36,355 bases of DNA from Pseudomonadota bacterium (GTDB taxonomy: Bacteria > Pseudomonadota > Alphaproteobacteria > Sphingomonadales > Sphingomonadaceae). The stretch spans positions 1 to 36,355 of the forward strand of contig JAEXLC010000231.1 in the NCBI GenBank assembly GCA_023445495.1, given 5' to 3'. Every line of letters starts with the position of its first letter. Position 1 is the stretch's first letter. The notes below the pieces were generated by a model. That model had not been told where the DNA came from, did not search any database, and saw only the letters and a list, made by a program, of their open reading frames with translations. Below are positions 6,847 to 15,684 of the stretch, piece after piece. The position numbers and the translations under genes were made by a program.

Positions 6847-9331
6847 CGGGCTCCGCCGCGCCCTTGCCGACGAACCGGCCATAGGCCCAGCCGATCCCGA
6901 TCAGCGCCAGGCCCAGGCCGAGGAAGGACAGGATGCGCAGCACTCCGTCGAGCGCGGCGGCGTCGATCAGGAAGACCTTGAAGGTGGTGCCGGTGAGCAA
7001 GGCGAGGCCGAAGACCCGCAGGTCACGGCGGCCGCCGGCGATGCCGCGCCACAGCCAGAACAGGGCGAGCGCCAGCATCGCCGCGCTGTATCCGCCATTC
7101 TCGGCGGTGCCGATCGCGCCGGTGAGCAGGGCGCCATGCGCAGCCTGGCGAACCGCTGCGAGCAGGGCGAAGAGCGTTAGCAGTGCCGCGCCGGGGCGCC
7201 AGCGGGGCGGCAGGGTCCATAGCCAGGCGCTCGCCAGCCCGAGATGCAGCACGGCCGCGTTGAGGAGCGGCAGCGGGCCAACGGATTGCGGCTCGAGCAG
7301 CGGGCTCAACAGGAAAAGGTCGAACCAGGCGATGCGGAACAGGCCGAGCGCCAGCAACGCATGGCCGATCGCGGTCGCCTTGCCCTGGCGAAGCACCCAC
7401 CAGCCGGCGGCAAGGCTCGCCTGGGTAAGCAGTGCGCGCTCGATAAAGCCCCAGGTGAGGAAGCGCGGCAGCGTCGCGATGGCGAGCGGTTGCTTGGCGA
7501 CCGCATAGAGCAGCAGCACGCCCAGCGTGATCGCCGCGATCGACACGGTGCGGCGGAGGCGGCCGAACAGGGCAGGATCGAAGCACAGGGCGATGGCCAG
7601 CACGACCGGCAAGGCGAGCTCGCGCAGAAGCTCGGCCAGCGAGGGCAGCAGCGGATACGTCAGGCGTTCGCCGGAAAGCGAGGCGAGGACCAGCTCGCTG
7701 AGTGCGCCGAGCGGCAGTGCGGCGGCAACGAGCGCAGCGGCAAGCGGATAGGCGGGCAGCTCGTAGAGGCGCGGCGTGCGGATGATGCGCGCCCACCAGG
7801 CCAGCGCCGCCGCGACCAGGGTCAGCGGCAGCGACAGCCAGTCGCCGGGGACGAACTGGCCGAGCCCGAGCCCGGCAAGGAACGCCGCCAGCGCGGTGGC
7901 CGCGGTGAGCGTGCGATTGCCGGGTTCCGGCCGGAGGCGCCAGGCGAGGCTGAACGTCGCGATTGCGGCAAGCAGTTTGATACCGCCCCAGGTCTCGGCG
8001 GGCAGCAGTGCCGGCGCGCGCAGATGGGCGAGAAGAAGCGGCCCGGCGGTGCCGAGCAGCGCGATCGCGGACCAGATCGGATGCCGGCGGGCGAGGATAT
8101 GGCCGGGGATCGCAAAGAGCGCGGTGGCCAGGATCGCGGCGATCGGTGTGAAGCCGCGCTCGGGCAGGCCGATTGCCAGCATCTCGAGAACGAGCAGCAG
8201 GACAAGCGCGGCGAGCGCGCCGGGGAGATAGACGGCGTCCCGCCAGGCAAGGAACAGCGCCGCGCCGGCCAGTACCAGATAGAAGCTCCAGGCCAGCCAG
8301 CCGAAATCGAGCGCCGGGGCCAGGATCGCGAGCTGCAGGCAGCCTGCCACGAGCGGGGCGAGGCGCAGCCAGCGATTGCCGGCACCGGTGGCGGGCAGCG
8401 CGGCGCTCGCGCCGATGGCGAGCAGCATGGCGAAGCCGCCGACCGCGGAGAGATCACCGCTGCGGGTGACGAGCATCGCGATCAGGAAGTTGATCCAGGC
8501 AAAGCCGGCAATGCAGGCGGCAAGCGCCAGCCATGCCCAGCCGCGATGGATGGCGAGGCCGAACAGCGCGGCGGTGAACAGCCCGAGATAGACGAGCAGT
8601 GGCCCGATCCCGGCGGCATCGAAGCCGGCAACCATCGGGGCCGCGAAACCGCCGATCAGCGCCATCGCCGCGGTCGGCGGGCCATGGCGCAACGCCAGGG
8701 CGAGCGCGCCGCCGGTGACGGCCAGAACGAGCAGAAAGGCAGGGAGCGGCGCGATCAGGTGGTAGAGCGCCGCGGCCATGTAGAGCGTGCCATAGAGGCT
8801 GGCGATGCCGGCGCCGGCCAGTGCCTGGGCGACGCGTGGATCCTCGGCGGTGGCGGGCAGGCGCCGGGCGGCCTCGCTCCCGGCGATCAGCGCGCCGCCG
8901 AACAGCGCGGCGAGCAATGTCCGCGTCGAAGGGCCGAGCAGGCCGCTTTCGATCGAATAGCGGACCAGGAAGAAGCCGGCGAGCACCAGCGCCGCGCCGC
9001 CGATCCAGATCGGCAGCTTGCCGCCGATCAGCGTTTCCAGGCTGAACTGCGGAAGCTGGCGGGATCCGGAAGCGGGCTGCTGCGGTTGGGGTTCGGCCTT
9101 TGCCATGCGCGCCGGCATCGGCTCGGGGACGACGGCCGGCGCTTCCGCTTTCGGTTCTGGTGCCGCCGCCTGCGGGATCGGGCGGACGGGGGCTTCGTGC
9201 CTGCTCGCTTCGAGCGAAGCGATCCGCGATTCGACACGGCGCAGTTCTTGTTCCAGAAAGGCCGTGCGCCGCAGCACGATATAAAAGGCCGCAGCCGCGC
9301 CCAGCGCGAGGAGAAGGGTGAGACCAATCAC
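6839..9331 (-). CDS. DUF2339 polytopic membrane protein
   Basis: 830 residues starting at GTG, with AAGGA 8 bases upstream. A first hydrophobic segment (LTLLLALGAAAAFYIVL) is followed by a short coiled-coil-like helix (LEQELRRVESRIASLEAS) and a Pro/Ala/Glu-rich linker (about 45-95). From about residue 105 to the end there is an almost continuous series of some two dozen hydrophobic helices. This N-linker plus large membrane block is characteristic of the DUF2339 family. Proposed roles in the family are in envelope processes, but none is established. It is convergent with the DUF6456 gene. No partner gene lies nearby. Confidence 0.88.
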   Translation of the reverse strand: MIGLTLLLALGAAAAFYIVLRRTAFLEQELRRVESRIASLEASRHEAPVRPIPQAAAPEPKAEAPAVVPEPMPARMAKAEPQPQQPASGSRQLPQFSLETLIGGKLPIWIGGAALVLAGFFLVRYSIESGLLGPSTRTLLAALFGGALIAGSEAARRLPATAEDPRVAQALAGAGIASLYGTLYMAAALYHLIAPLPAFLLVLAVTGGALALALRHGPPTAAMALIGGFAAPMVAGFDAAGIGPLLVYLGLFTAALFGLAIHRGWAWLALAACIAGFAWINFLIAMLVTRSGDLSAVGGFAMLLAIGASAALPATGAGNRWLRLAPLVAGCLQLAILAPALDFGWLAWSFYLVLAGAALFLAWRDAVYLPGALAALVLLLVLEMLAIGLPERGFTPIAAILATALFAIPGHILARRHPIWSAIALLGTAGPLLLAHLRAPALLPAETWGGIKLLAAIATFSLAWRLRPEPGNRTLTAATALAAFLAGLGLGQFVPGDWLSLPLTLVAAALAWWARIIRTPRLYELPAYPLAAALVAAALPLGALSELVLASLSGERLTYPLLPSLAELLRELALPVVLAIALCFDPALFGRLRRTVSIAAITLGVLLLYAVAKQPLAIATLPRFLTWGFIERALLTQASLAAGWWVLRQGKATAIGHALLALGLFRIAWFDLFLLSPLLEPQSVGPLPLLNAAVLHLGLASAWLWTLPPRWRPGAALLTLFALLAAVRQAAHGALLTGAIGTAENGGYSAAMLALALFWLWRGIAGGRRDLRVFGLALLTGTTFKVFLIDAAALDGVLRILSFLGLGLALIGIGWAYGRFVGKGAAEPAI

Positions 9332-9434
9332 TCACCCGATCCTTGCACAGTGGAGCGCACCTGTCGCGCACAACCCGGTTGCTCCGTGCAACCGATCGGA
9401 TAGGCCTTTTGCCAAAAGCCTGGGAGAGGTTGGC

Positions 9435-10109
9435 ATGATCGTGTTTGGTTCGACGCTTTCGCCCTATGTGCGCAAGGTCATGGTGTTCGGTGCCGAGAAG
9501 GGCCTGGAACTCGAGTTGCAACCCGCCGGCATGGGGCGGGGCGGGCCGGAATTCATGGCCGCCAGCCCGTTCGGCAAGATGCCGGGGTTCAAGGATGGCG
9601 ATTTCCTGATCTCGGACAGCTCGGCGATCGTCGCCTATCTCGATGCCAAATATCCCGAGCCCAATCTGATCCCCGCCGAGCCGCAGGCCCGCGCCCGCAC
9701 CATCTGGTTCGACGAGCTTGCCGACACGATCATGATGGCGGCCGGCAGCGCGATCTTCGGCCAGCGCTTCGTGCGCCCGCGCGTGCTCAAGATGGAGTGC
9801 GACCATGATGCGGCCGATGCCGCCGAGCGCGATCTGATGCCGCCGATCCTCGCCTATCTGGAAGGCGCGATCCCCGAGAGCGGCTTCCTGGTCGACGACC
9901 GGCTGACGCTGGCGGATATCGCAGTGGCGAGCCCGCTGGCGACGCTCGGCTGCATCGGCGTGACCGTCGATTCGGCGACCTATCCGCGGCTCGCCGCCTG
10001 GGTCGCCTCGATGCATGCCCGGCCGAGCTTCGCGGCGATCATCACGCGCGATCGCGCAATGGTCGATGCGATGGGCGGGCCTGTGCCACGTGAGGCGGTC
10101 GCCGGCTAG
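9435..10109 (+). CDS. Glutathione S-transferase family protein
   Basis: 224 residues with the two-domain GST layout. The N-terminal thioredoxin-like domain (1-80) begins MIVFGSTLSPYVRKV and ends with the glutathione-contacting turn SDSSAIVAYLDAKYP. The C-terminal helical domain follows from about 88, with the conserved LTLADIAVASPLATL motif. The start at 9435 is chosen because it opens the thioredoxin fold and has GAGAGG upstream; the open frame extends further 5' without homology. The N-terminal SxxS/Y region near STLSPY is the likely catalytic site. It is divergent from the DUF2339 gene and followed by a hairpin. Confidence 0.9.
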   Translation: MIVFGSTLSPYVRKVMVFGAEKGLELELQPAGMGRGGPEFMAASPFGKMPGFKDGDFLISDSSAIVAYLDAKYPEPNLIPAEPQARARTIWFDELADTIMMAAGSAIFGQRFVRPRVLKMECDHDAADAAERDLMPPILAYLEGAIPESGFLVDDRLTLADIAVASPLATLGCIGVTVDSATYPRLAAWVASMHARPSFAAIITRDRAMVDAMGGPVPREAVAG

Positions 10110-10123
10110 GGTTGGACCTAGCC
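10104..10123 (+). terminator. Hairpin after the GST gene
   Basis: GGCTAGG-GTTGGA-CCTAGCC, a perfect 7-bp stem with a 6-base loop that includes the GST stop codon. There is no T tract, so it may be a weak terminator or only a stabilising 3' end. It lies 30 bases before the dapF start. Confidence 0.45.
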
Positions 10124-10153
10124 AGGGCCGCGTGGCCCGCCTATCTGGGCGCC

Positions 10154-11092
10154 ATGCGGTTCGCCTTCATCAAATGCCATGGCTCGGGGAATGATTTCCC
10201 CCTGATCGACGCACGCGCGCTCGACCTTTCCGATTCGGACTGGGCGGGCGTGGCGCGTGCGCTCGCCGATCGCGCCGGACCGGTTGGCGGTGACGGGCTG
10301 CTGCTGCTCACCGCGGGCGACGATGCCGGGCATGATTTCGGCATGCGCATGTTCAATTCGGACGGGTCGGAAGCCGAGACCTGCCTCAACGGCCTGCGCT
10401 GCACCGCGCGGCTGGGCTTCGAGCTGTTCGGGCTCGACCACGCCCGGGTGCGGCTGAAGACCAGCAGTGCCGAGGTCGCGCGCGCCGAAGCGCTGGCGCC
10501 GGGCGTGGTGACGATCCGCGAGACCGCCGGCCCGGCTTCGACGCGCACCGCCGATGTCGGGCTGCGCGTCGAAGCGGCGGAGATCATCGATGCCCCGATC
10601 CCCGGCCTGCCGAGCGCGCGCGCCTTCACCGCGATCGCGATGCCCAACCCGCATCTCGTCACATTTGTTGAATCGGTTGATGAAGCCGAGCTGGTCGCGC
10701 TCGGCGACTGGTGCGAGGCGGGTCCCGAACTGATCCCGGCCCGCGCGAATGTCTCCTTCGTCGAAGTGCGCGGGCAGGACCTGTTCGTGCGCACCTATGA
10801 GCGCGGCGTCGGGCTGACCGATAGCTGCGGCAGCGCCATGGCCTCCTCGGTCTATGCGGCGGGACGCACCGGGCGGGTGCCGTTCGGCACCGTGATGAAG
10901 GTGTTCAACAAGGGCGGGCTGGTGATGGGATCGTCCGATGCGGACGGCATGGTCACCATCCGCGGCAACGCGACCTTCCTCTACGACGCGACGATCGACG
11001 TCGATCCGATGGCGGATAGGGCGGAGACGCCGCTGGTCCATGCCCGGCGCGAGGACGAAGCCGCTGCCTGGGCCGCGGCGATCCCGGCCTAG
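10154..11092 (+). CDS. dapF: Diaminopimelate epimerase
   Basis: 312 residues. It interconverts LL- and meso-diaminopimelate for lysine and peptidoglycan synthesis in the cytosol, using two cysteines without cofactor. The N-terminal signature KCHGSGNDFPLID is at 7-19. The first catalytic Cys is C77 in AETCLNGLRC, and the second is C225 in TDSCGSA. Both sites depart slightly from the commonest forms (CGNG and ACGTG), as in a subgroup of alphaproteobacterial enzymes. The start at 10154 aligns with the family N-terminus; a TTG at 10112 would add residues without homology. Its stop codon overlaps that of the convergent SRPBCC gene. Confidence 0.93.
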   Translation: MRFAFIKCHGSGNDFPLIDARALDLSDSDWAGVARALADRAGPVGGDGLLLLTAGDDAGHDFGMRMFNSDGSEAETCLNGLRCTARLGFELFGLDHARVRLKTSSAEVARAEALAPGVVTIRETAGPASTRTADVGLRVEAAEIIDAPIPGLPSARAFTAIAMPNPHLVTFVESVDEAELVALGDWCEAGPELIPARANVSFVEVRGQDLFVRTYERGVGLTDSCGSAMASSVYAAGRTGRVPFGTVMKVFNKGGLVMGSSDADGMVTIRGNATFLYDATIDVDPMADRAETPLVHARREDEAAAWAAAIPA

Positions 11093-11562
11093 CCCTCGAC
11101 GAACGCCGCGAGGTTGGCGAGCGAGGATTTCAGTCCCTGGACGTGATCCTGCTTGCCGATCCCCTGCGGCACATCCTCGCAGGTGATCGCGACGCGGGTA
11201 CCGCCTTCGGCCGGCTCCAGCGTCCAGGTCATGCGCATCGTCCCGGCAAAGGCCGGATCCTCGGAGTCGAACACCGCCGCCTGGACGATGCTCCGGCCCG
11301 GGTTCAGCGCGGTGAAGCGCACCTCGACGACGTCGGCATGCTCGGAGGTCTTGCCCGCCACTTCATGCTCGGGTTCGTCGTACGCCAGCGCCATCTTGTA
11401 GCCGCCGCCCGGCCGCGCATCGAATGCCAGCATCTCGCCGGTCATCCCTTCGGGCGGGAGCCAGCGGACCAGTGCGGCCGGATCGATAAAGGCGCGCCAG
11501 ATCTGGCTGGCCGGCGCCTTGACCAGCCGGGAAGCGCGATCGGTGCGCGAGACCGTCCTCAC
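11089..11562 (-). CDS. SRPBCC / AHSA1-type START-fold protein
   Basis: 157 residues. The pattern ASRLVKAPASQIWRAFIDP, LVRWLPPEGMTGEM, DARPGGGYKMAL, then TMRMTWTLEPAEGGTRVAI and a C-terminal GLKSSLANLAAFVEG is typical of the activator-of-Hsp90-homologue-like (AHSA1) group. These are small ligand-binding helix-grip domains in the cytosol; the ligand is unknown. The GTG at 11562 is chosen as start because it overlaps the TGA of the dihydroorotase-family gene (GTGA), which implies translational coupling with that gene. Upstream in-frame codons lie inside that neighbour. Confidence 0.85.
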   Translation of the reverse strand: MRTVSRTDRASRLVKAPASQIWRAFIDPAALVRWLPPEGMTGEMLAFDARPGGGYKMALAYDEPEHEVAGKTSEHADVVEVRFTALNPGRSIVQAAVFDSEDPAFAGTMRMTWTLEPAEGGTRVAITCEDVPQGIGKQDHVQGLKSSLANLAAFVEG

Positions 11563-12881
11563 CCGAACTCCACCGCCTCGAAGCGCACCGGGCGGCCGAT
11601 CGCCTGGTTGGCGAGCTCGGCTTCCCACATCACCCGGTTGCCGCGCACGATCGTGCCGATCGGCTTGCCGGTCAGCTGCTTGCCGGTGAAGGGCGACCAG
11701 CCGCAGCGCGAGGCGAGCCAGCTCTCCTCGATCGTCCAGCGCGCCTTGAGGTCGACCACGGTGAAATCGGCGTCATAGCCGACCGCGATGCGGCCCTTGC
11801 CGGCGATGCCGAAGATGCGCTGCGGGCCCGCGCTGGTCAGGTCGATCACGCGCTGCAGCGTGGTGCGGCCCTCGGCAACATGGTTGAGCATCAGCGGCAG
11901 CAGCGTCTGCACGCCGGGCATGCCGCTGGGGCTGTCGGGATAGGGCTTCGCCTTCTCCTCGCGGGTGTGCGGCGCGTGATCCGAGCCGAGCACATCGGGC
12001 ACGCCCTGGTTGAGCCAGTGCCACAGCCCGTCGCGGTGTGCCCCCGAGCGGATCGGCGGGTTCATCTGCGCGAAGGTGCCGATCGTCGGATAGGCTTCCT
12101 CGGCGGCCAGCGTCAGGTGCTGCGGCGTGACTTCGCAGGTGGCGATGTCCTTGTGCTGGCCCAGCAGCTCCAGCTCCGCCGGCGTGGTGACGTGGAGGAC
12201 ATGGATGCGGCGGCGTGCAGCGCGCGCGAGGCCGAGGATGCGGCGGGTGGCGAGCATCGCGCTCTCGTCGTCGCGCCATACCGGATGGCTCGAGGGATCG
12301 CCGGGGATGCGCTCGCCCAGCCGGTCCTGCATGCGGAACTCGTCCTCGGCATGGATCGCGACGCGGCGATGGCCCGAGGCCAGCACGCGCGCGAGATTGG
12401 CGTCGTCGGAGACGAGCAGGTCGCCGGTCGAGGCGCCCATGAAGATCTTCACGCCGGCCGTGCCCGGCAGCCGCTCCAGCTCGGCCAGATGCTCGGCATT
12501 GTTGTTGGTCGCGCCGACGTAAAAGGCGTGGTCGCACCACATCCGGTCCTTCGCCCGGGCGAGCTTGTCCTGCACCGCTTCGGCCGAATCGGTATTGGGC
12601 TTGGTGTTCGGCATCTCGAACACCGCAGTGACGCCGCCGAGCACGGCCGCGCGCGCGCCGCTCTCCAGGTCTTCCTTGGCCTCGAGGCCAGGCTCGCGGA
12701 AGTGGACCTGGCTGTCGATCACGCCGGGCAGCACGTCGAGCCCGGTGCAGTCGATCGTCTCGTCGGCTTCCAGCGTGCCGCCGATCGCGACGATGCGGCC
12801 GTCCTTCACGCCCACATCGGTTTCGGCAGGACCAGAGGGCAGGTGCACACGGCCGCCCTTGAGCTTCAGATCGACAATCAT
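11559..12881 (-). CDS. pyrC: Dihydroorotase family protein (amidohydrolase)
   Basis: 440 residues with the full amidohydrolase layout. There is an N-terminal beta domain, then DSQVHFREPGLEAKEDLESG (56-75), VFEMPNTKPNT (88-97), a candidate carboxylated lysine in GVKIFMG (143-149), HVLHVTT and EVTPQHL in the middle, and GSDHAPH in the C-terminal part. Dihydroorotase closes carbamoyl-aspartate to dihydroorotate in pyrimidine synthesis. The usual HxH metal pair is QxH here (Q58, H60). The enzyme may be an active variant of the long class or a pseudo-dihydroorotase or other cyclic amidase. It is coupled to the SRPBCC gene downstream and divergent from ygfZ, 47 bases away. Confidence 0.85.
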   Translation of the reverse strand: MIVDLKLKGGRVHLPSGPAETDVGVKDGRIVAIGGTLEADETIDCTGLDVLPGVIDSQVHFREPGLEAKEDLESGARAAVLGGVTAVFEMPNTKPNTDSAEAVQDKLARAKDRMWCDHAFYVGATNNNAEHLAELERLPGTAGVKIFMGASTGDLLVSDDANLARVLASGHRRVAIHAEDEFRMQDRLGERIPGDPSSHPVWRDDESAMLATRRILGLARAARRRIHVLHVTTPAELELLGQHKDIATCEVTPQHLTLAAEEAYPTIGTFAQMNPPIRSGAHRDGLWHWLNQGVPDVLGSDHAPHTREEKAKPYPDSPSGMPGVQTLLPLMLNHVAEGRTTLQRVIDLTSAGPQRIFGIAGKGRIAVGYDADFTVVDLKARWTIEESWLASRCGWSPFTGKQLTGKPIGTIVRGNRVMWEAELANQAIGRPVRFEAVEFG

Positions 12882-12928
12882 ATTCCGCGCCTCTTCCGTC
12901 GCCCCCGGCCACCCCCTACCTGTTCGGC

Positions 12929-13660
12929 ATGACCGATACCAGCACTTGGCTAGCCGACCGCGCCCTGATCCGCATTTCGGGCGAGGATGTCCGTGGATTC
13001 CTCCAGGGGCTGGTGACGCAGGACATGGCCAGCGTCACGCCGGAGGCGCCGCGATGGGCGGCGCTGCTCACCCCGCAGGGCAAGGCGCTGTTCGATTTCA
13101 TCCTCTGGGCGGACGGCGAGTCGATAATGGTCGACTGCGAAGCCACGCAGCGCGAGGCGCTGGTGCGCCGGTTGAGCATCTACCGGCTGCGCCGTGCGAT
13201 CACGATCGAGGCAGTGGAGGGCGGGGTGCACTGGTCGCCCGAGCCTGGCCAGGGCGTCTCAGATCCGCGGCTTGCCGCGCTGGGCTATCGCTGGCTCGAC
13301 GCCGGGGAGGGAGTGGAAGCCACCGGCTGGCGGGAACACCGCCTGCGCCTCGGCGTGACCGAAGGCGTCGAGGAACTGGGCCAGGACAAGACGCTGTGGC
13401 TCGAATGCAACGCCGGCGAGCTGGGCGGCGTCAGCTTCACCAAGGGCTGCTATGTCGGCCAGGAGAATACCGCGCGCATGCATTATCGCGCCAAGGTCAA
13501 TCGCCGGCTGGTGGTCGCGCCGCTGGGCGAGCCCGGCGACAGGACGCGCATGACCTATCCGGATCTCGGGCTGATGGTCGAGCTGCGCCGCGCCGAGGCG
13601 CTTGGCGACGCGCTGGTGCCCGAATGGCTCGCGGCCGCGCTTCAGGCCGACGCGGGCTAG
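12929..13660 (+). CDS. ygfZ: Folate-binding protein YgfZ (iron-sulfur cluster repair)
   Basis: 243 residues, shorter than typical YgfZ but with the defining KGCYVGQE motif at about 172-179, whose Cys is required in the family. The N-terminal part (ALIRISGEDVRGFLQGLVTQDM, then LLTPQGKALFDFIL) is the GcvT-like tetrahydrofolate-binding fold. YgfZ/IBA57 proteins support maintenance of certain Fe-S enzymes in the cytosol. The ATG at 12929 opens directly into the conserved fold. Its TAG overlaps the stop codon of the convergent dioxygenase-like gene. Confidence 0.9.
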   Translation: MTDTSTWLADRALIRISGEDVRGFLQGLVTQDMASVTPEAPRWAALLTPQGKALFDFILWADGESIMVDCEATQREALVRRLSIYRLRRAITIEAVEGGVHWSPEPGQGVSDPRLAALGYRWLDAGEGVEATGWREHRLRLGVTEGVEELGQDKTLWLECNAGELGGVSFTKGCYVGQENTARMHYRAKVNRRLVVAPLGEPGDRTRMTYPDLGLMVELRRAEALGDALVPEWLAAALQADAG

Positions 13661-14319
13661 AGGCCAAGCCACTCCAGTCCACCCGGCAGCGGTGCTGCGG
13701 CATAGTCGACCTGCAGCACCCGGCGGCGGGCCGGCCGGGTGGCGGCATCGGAGGCGTGGAGGATCGGCGTCGAATAGACCCAGATATCACCCGCATCGGC
13801 AAGGCAGGCATATACGCCATGGGTCGCGACCGCCTGATCGATCGCGCGTTCGGCGACCAGTGCGCGATGCGATCCGGGTGCGATTAGCAGGGGCGCATTC
13901 TCCGCCGGCACCGGATCGAGATGGATGCGCAGCGTCAGCATGCCGGCGAGCAATGCGAAGGGCGGTGCCACATGCTGCATGCCCTGCTTGATGGTCCACG
14001 GCCCGAAGCCGGCGACCGGATGGCGCCGGGTGACGACAATGGTGCGATCCTGATGCCAGCCCAGGGCCCAGTTGGCGGTCTCGCTCTTGTCGAACAGGAT
14101 AGCGCGGACGGGGCGGGTGCCGGTGCCGAGATGCCGGGCCGGAATTCGGCCGATAGCGCCCTGCATTTCGAGCAGCGCGGGCAGGCCGGTCACCTGGTGG
14201 AGCCTTAGTCCCGGCTGGTCGCCGGGAAGGACGGCAAGCGCCGTCTCAAGCGGTGCCAGCACCGCCAGCGCGGCGCCCGGCAGGCGTTCGGCGCCGTCGC
14301 GCTCCAGCGTCAGGGACAT
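13657..14319 (-). CDS. Phytanoyl-CoA dioxygenase (PhyH) family protein
   Basis: 220 residues. The Fe(II)/2-oxoglutarate oxygenase fold is indicated by the proximal ligands HQD (H89, D91 in WALGWHQDRTIVV) and a distal His in TPILHASDAA near 196. A following arginine-rich stretch (RPARRRVLQVDY) could bind 2-oxoglutarate. The substrate is unknown. The start at 14319 is tentative; ATG codons at 14334 and further upstream are in frame, and none has a strong Shine-Dalgarno. The gene is convergent with ygfZ and lies downstream of the OmpA terminator, so it needs its own promoter. Confidence 0.8.
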   Translation of the reverse strand: MSLTLERDGAERLPGAALAVLAPLETALAVLPGDQPGLRLHQVTGLPALLEMQGAIGRIPARHLGTGTRPVRAILFDKSETANWALGWHQDRTIVVTRRHPVAGFGPWTIKQGMQHVAPPFALLAGMLTLRIHLDPVPAENAPLLIAPGSHRALVAERAIDQAVATHGVYACLADAGDIWVYSTPILHASDAATRPARRRVLQVDYAAAPLPGGLEWLGL

Positions 14320-14380
14320 TGTCGGGTCGCGCATCCGAACCACGCTAGGGCGATGGCCTGTCCGGTAGCAACCGTACAAA

Positions 14381-14410
14381 GAAAAAGGGAGGCCGGTTTC
14401 CCGGCCTCCC
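14381..14410 (-). terminator. Rho-independent terminator of the OmpA-family gene
   Basis: On the minus strand, GGGAGGCCGG-GAAA-CCGGCCTCCC (10-bp perfect stem, 14387-14410) is followed by TTTTTC. It starts 33 bases after the OmpA stop codon. Confidence 0.95.
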
Positions 14411-14442
14411 CAATTCTGTCAGTCCCTTGGGACCGGTCAGGC

Positions 14443-15576
14443 TTAGTTGCCCGAACCCGGACCGTAGGTGACTTCCACGCGGCGGTTCTGCAGCTCGCGG
14501 ACGCCGTCGGCGGTTTCGACGCGCGGCTTGCTCTCACCGAAGGCTTCGGTCGAGATCGCACCGGCACCGATGCCACGGGCGGTCAGGTACGCCTTCACCG
14601 AGTCAGCGCGACGCTGCGACAGGCCAACATTGTAGCTGGCCGAGCCCGAGCGGTCGGCGTGGCCGGCCAGCATGACCTGCGCGTTACCGCAGTTCTGGTA
14701 GTTGCTGATGGCGTTGTCGAGGATGCTCGCGGCTTCCGGCGTGATGTCCGACTTATCCCAGTCGAAGAACACGATGTACGGTCCCGGGGTGCAGACGACG
14801 GTCGGCGTCGGGGTCGGTTCCGGAGTCGGGGTCCAGGTCGGCGTCGGAGTGGGCTCCGGCGTCGGGACCGGGGTCGGCTCAGCCTTCGGCGCGCCGAAGT
14901 TGAACGTCAGACCGCCGAGGATCGAGTGCGAGCGGAAGCGACCGTTGAGGGTGCGGCCCGACGCGTCCACCAGCTCGGTGAGCGAGCTGTTGAAGAAGCG
15001 ATACTTGAGCGACACGTCGATCGAGTCCGACAGCGGTGCACGAACGCCCGCGATGACCTGCCAAGCGAACACGGTGTCCGAGTCGTTCAGCGAGTCCTGG
15101 TAGGTGTTCAGAGCAAGCTTGCTCTTGACGCGCGCGATACCGACACCCGGGCCGACGAAGCCCTGAACGCCGTCATCGTCACCGAAGTCGAGCAGACCGT
15201 TGATCATGAAGCTCAGCGCCGAGCTACGGCCACCAGCGTAGCTGTAGTCGCCCGGAGGAGCGTTGACCGCGGCGCCAGCGGCGTTGCGGATCGGCATGGT
15301 CACGGTGCTGGTGAGACGGTTGACCGAAGCCTCGCGATAGCCAACCTCGGCTTCCGCACGGAACGGACCGAAGTCGTAACCAACGGTGGCGTCGGCATCC
15401 CAGCCGGCCTTGTGGTGTGCAGTCACGACATCCTTGGCAGCGCCGATGTCGAACTTGATGTCTTCGACGAGCATAGCGCCGCCTTCGACACCCACATACC
15501 ACGCATCGTCGCGGGCGAGGGCGGGCGTGCTCAGCGCGGTGGTCGCAAGTGCCAGAATTACGGCAAGCTTCCGCAT
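14443..15576 (-). CDS. OmpA-family outer membrane porin
   Basis: 377 residues. The signal peptide (MRKLAVILALATTALSTPALA) is followed by an eight-strand-type beta-barrel (about 25-225, starting WYVGVEGGAML and ending SILGGLTFNFGAPKA). A linker of repeated PTPTP/PTPEPT follows (about 230-262). The C-terminal OmpA domain has the peptidoglycan motif NVGLSQRRADSVKAYL and GFGESKP-like and NRRVEV segments. It should sit in the outer membrane and bind peptidoglycan non-covalently. AAAGGGGA precedes the ATG. Codon use is biased to a few preferred codons, which fits a highly expressed gene. It is transcribed alone, with a strong terminator, downstream of the last GTA gene. Confidence 0.95.
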   Translation of the reverse strand: MRKLAVILALATTALSTPALARDDAWYVGVEGGAMLVEDIKFDIGAAKDVVTAHHKAGWDADATVGYDFGPFRAEAEVGYREASVNRLTSTVTMPIRNAAGAAVNAPPGDYSYAGGRSSALSFMINGLLDFGDDDGVQGFVGPGVGIARVKSKLALNTYQDSLNDSDTVFAWQVIAGVRAPLSDSIDVSLKYRFFNSSLTELVDASGRTLNGRFRSHSILGGLTFNFGAPKAEPTPVPTPEPTPTPTWTPTPEPTPTPTVVCTPGPYIVFFDWDKSDITPEAASILDNAISNYQNCGNAQVMLAGHADRSGSASYNVGLSQRRADSVKAYLTARGIGAGAISTEAFGESKPRVETADGVRELQNRRVEVTYGPGSGN

Positions 15577-15626
15577 CTTAATCCCCTTTCATGATTGTCA
15601 CTACGGACAGCGAAAAACTCAGTACC

Positions 15627-15640
15627 GAAACGAAAGTTTC
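15627..15640 (-). promoter_or_regulatory. Small hairpin in the OmpA 5' region
   Basis: GAAAC-TTTC-GTTTC lies about 50 bases upstream of the OmpA start codon, in the 108-base gap after the DUF2793 gene. It could be a leader hairpin of the OmpA mRNA or an operator. It has no adjacent T tract sufficient for a terminator of the GTA cluster. Confidence 0.3.
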
Positions 15641-15684
15641 TACGCAAGCGCACAAATCCGGGGACTGTTGCAGGAACGTCACAG

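Noticed and set aside
7244..9403. 719-codon plus-strand frame
   Set aside because: It lies opposite the DUF2339 membrane protein. Its Gln/Arg/Gly-rich, low-complexity sequence reflects the complement of hydrophobic codons.
8454..10016. 520-codon minus-strand frame
   Set aside because: It runs through the antisense of the GST gene and then out of frame through DUF2339, with no recognisable domain.
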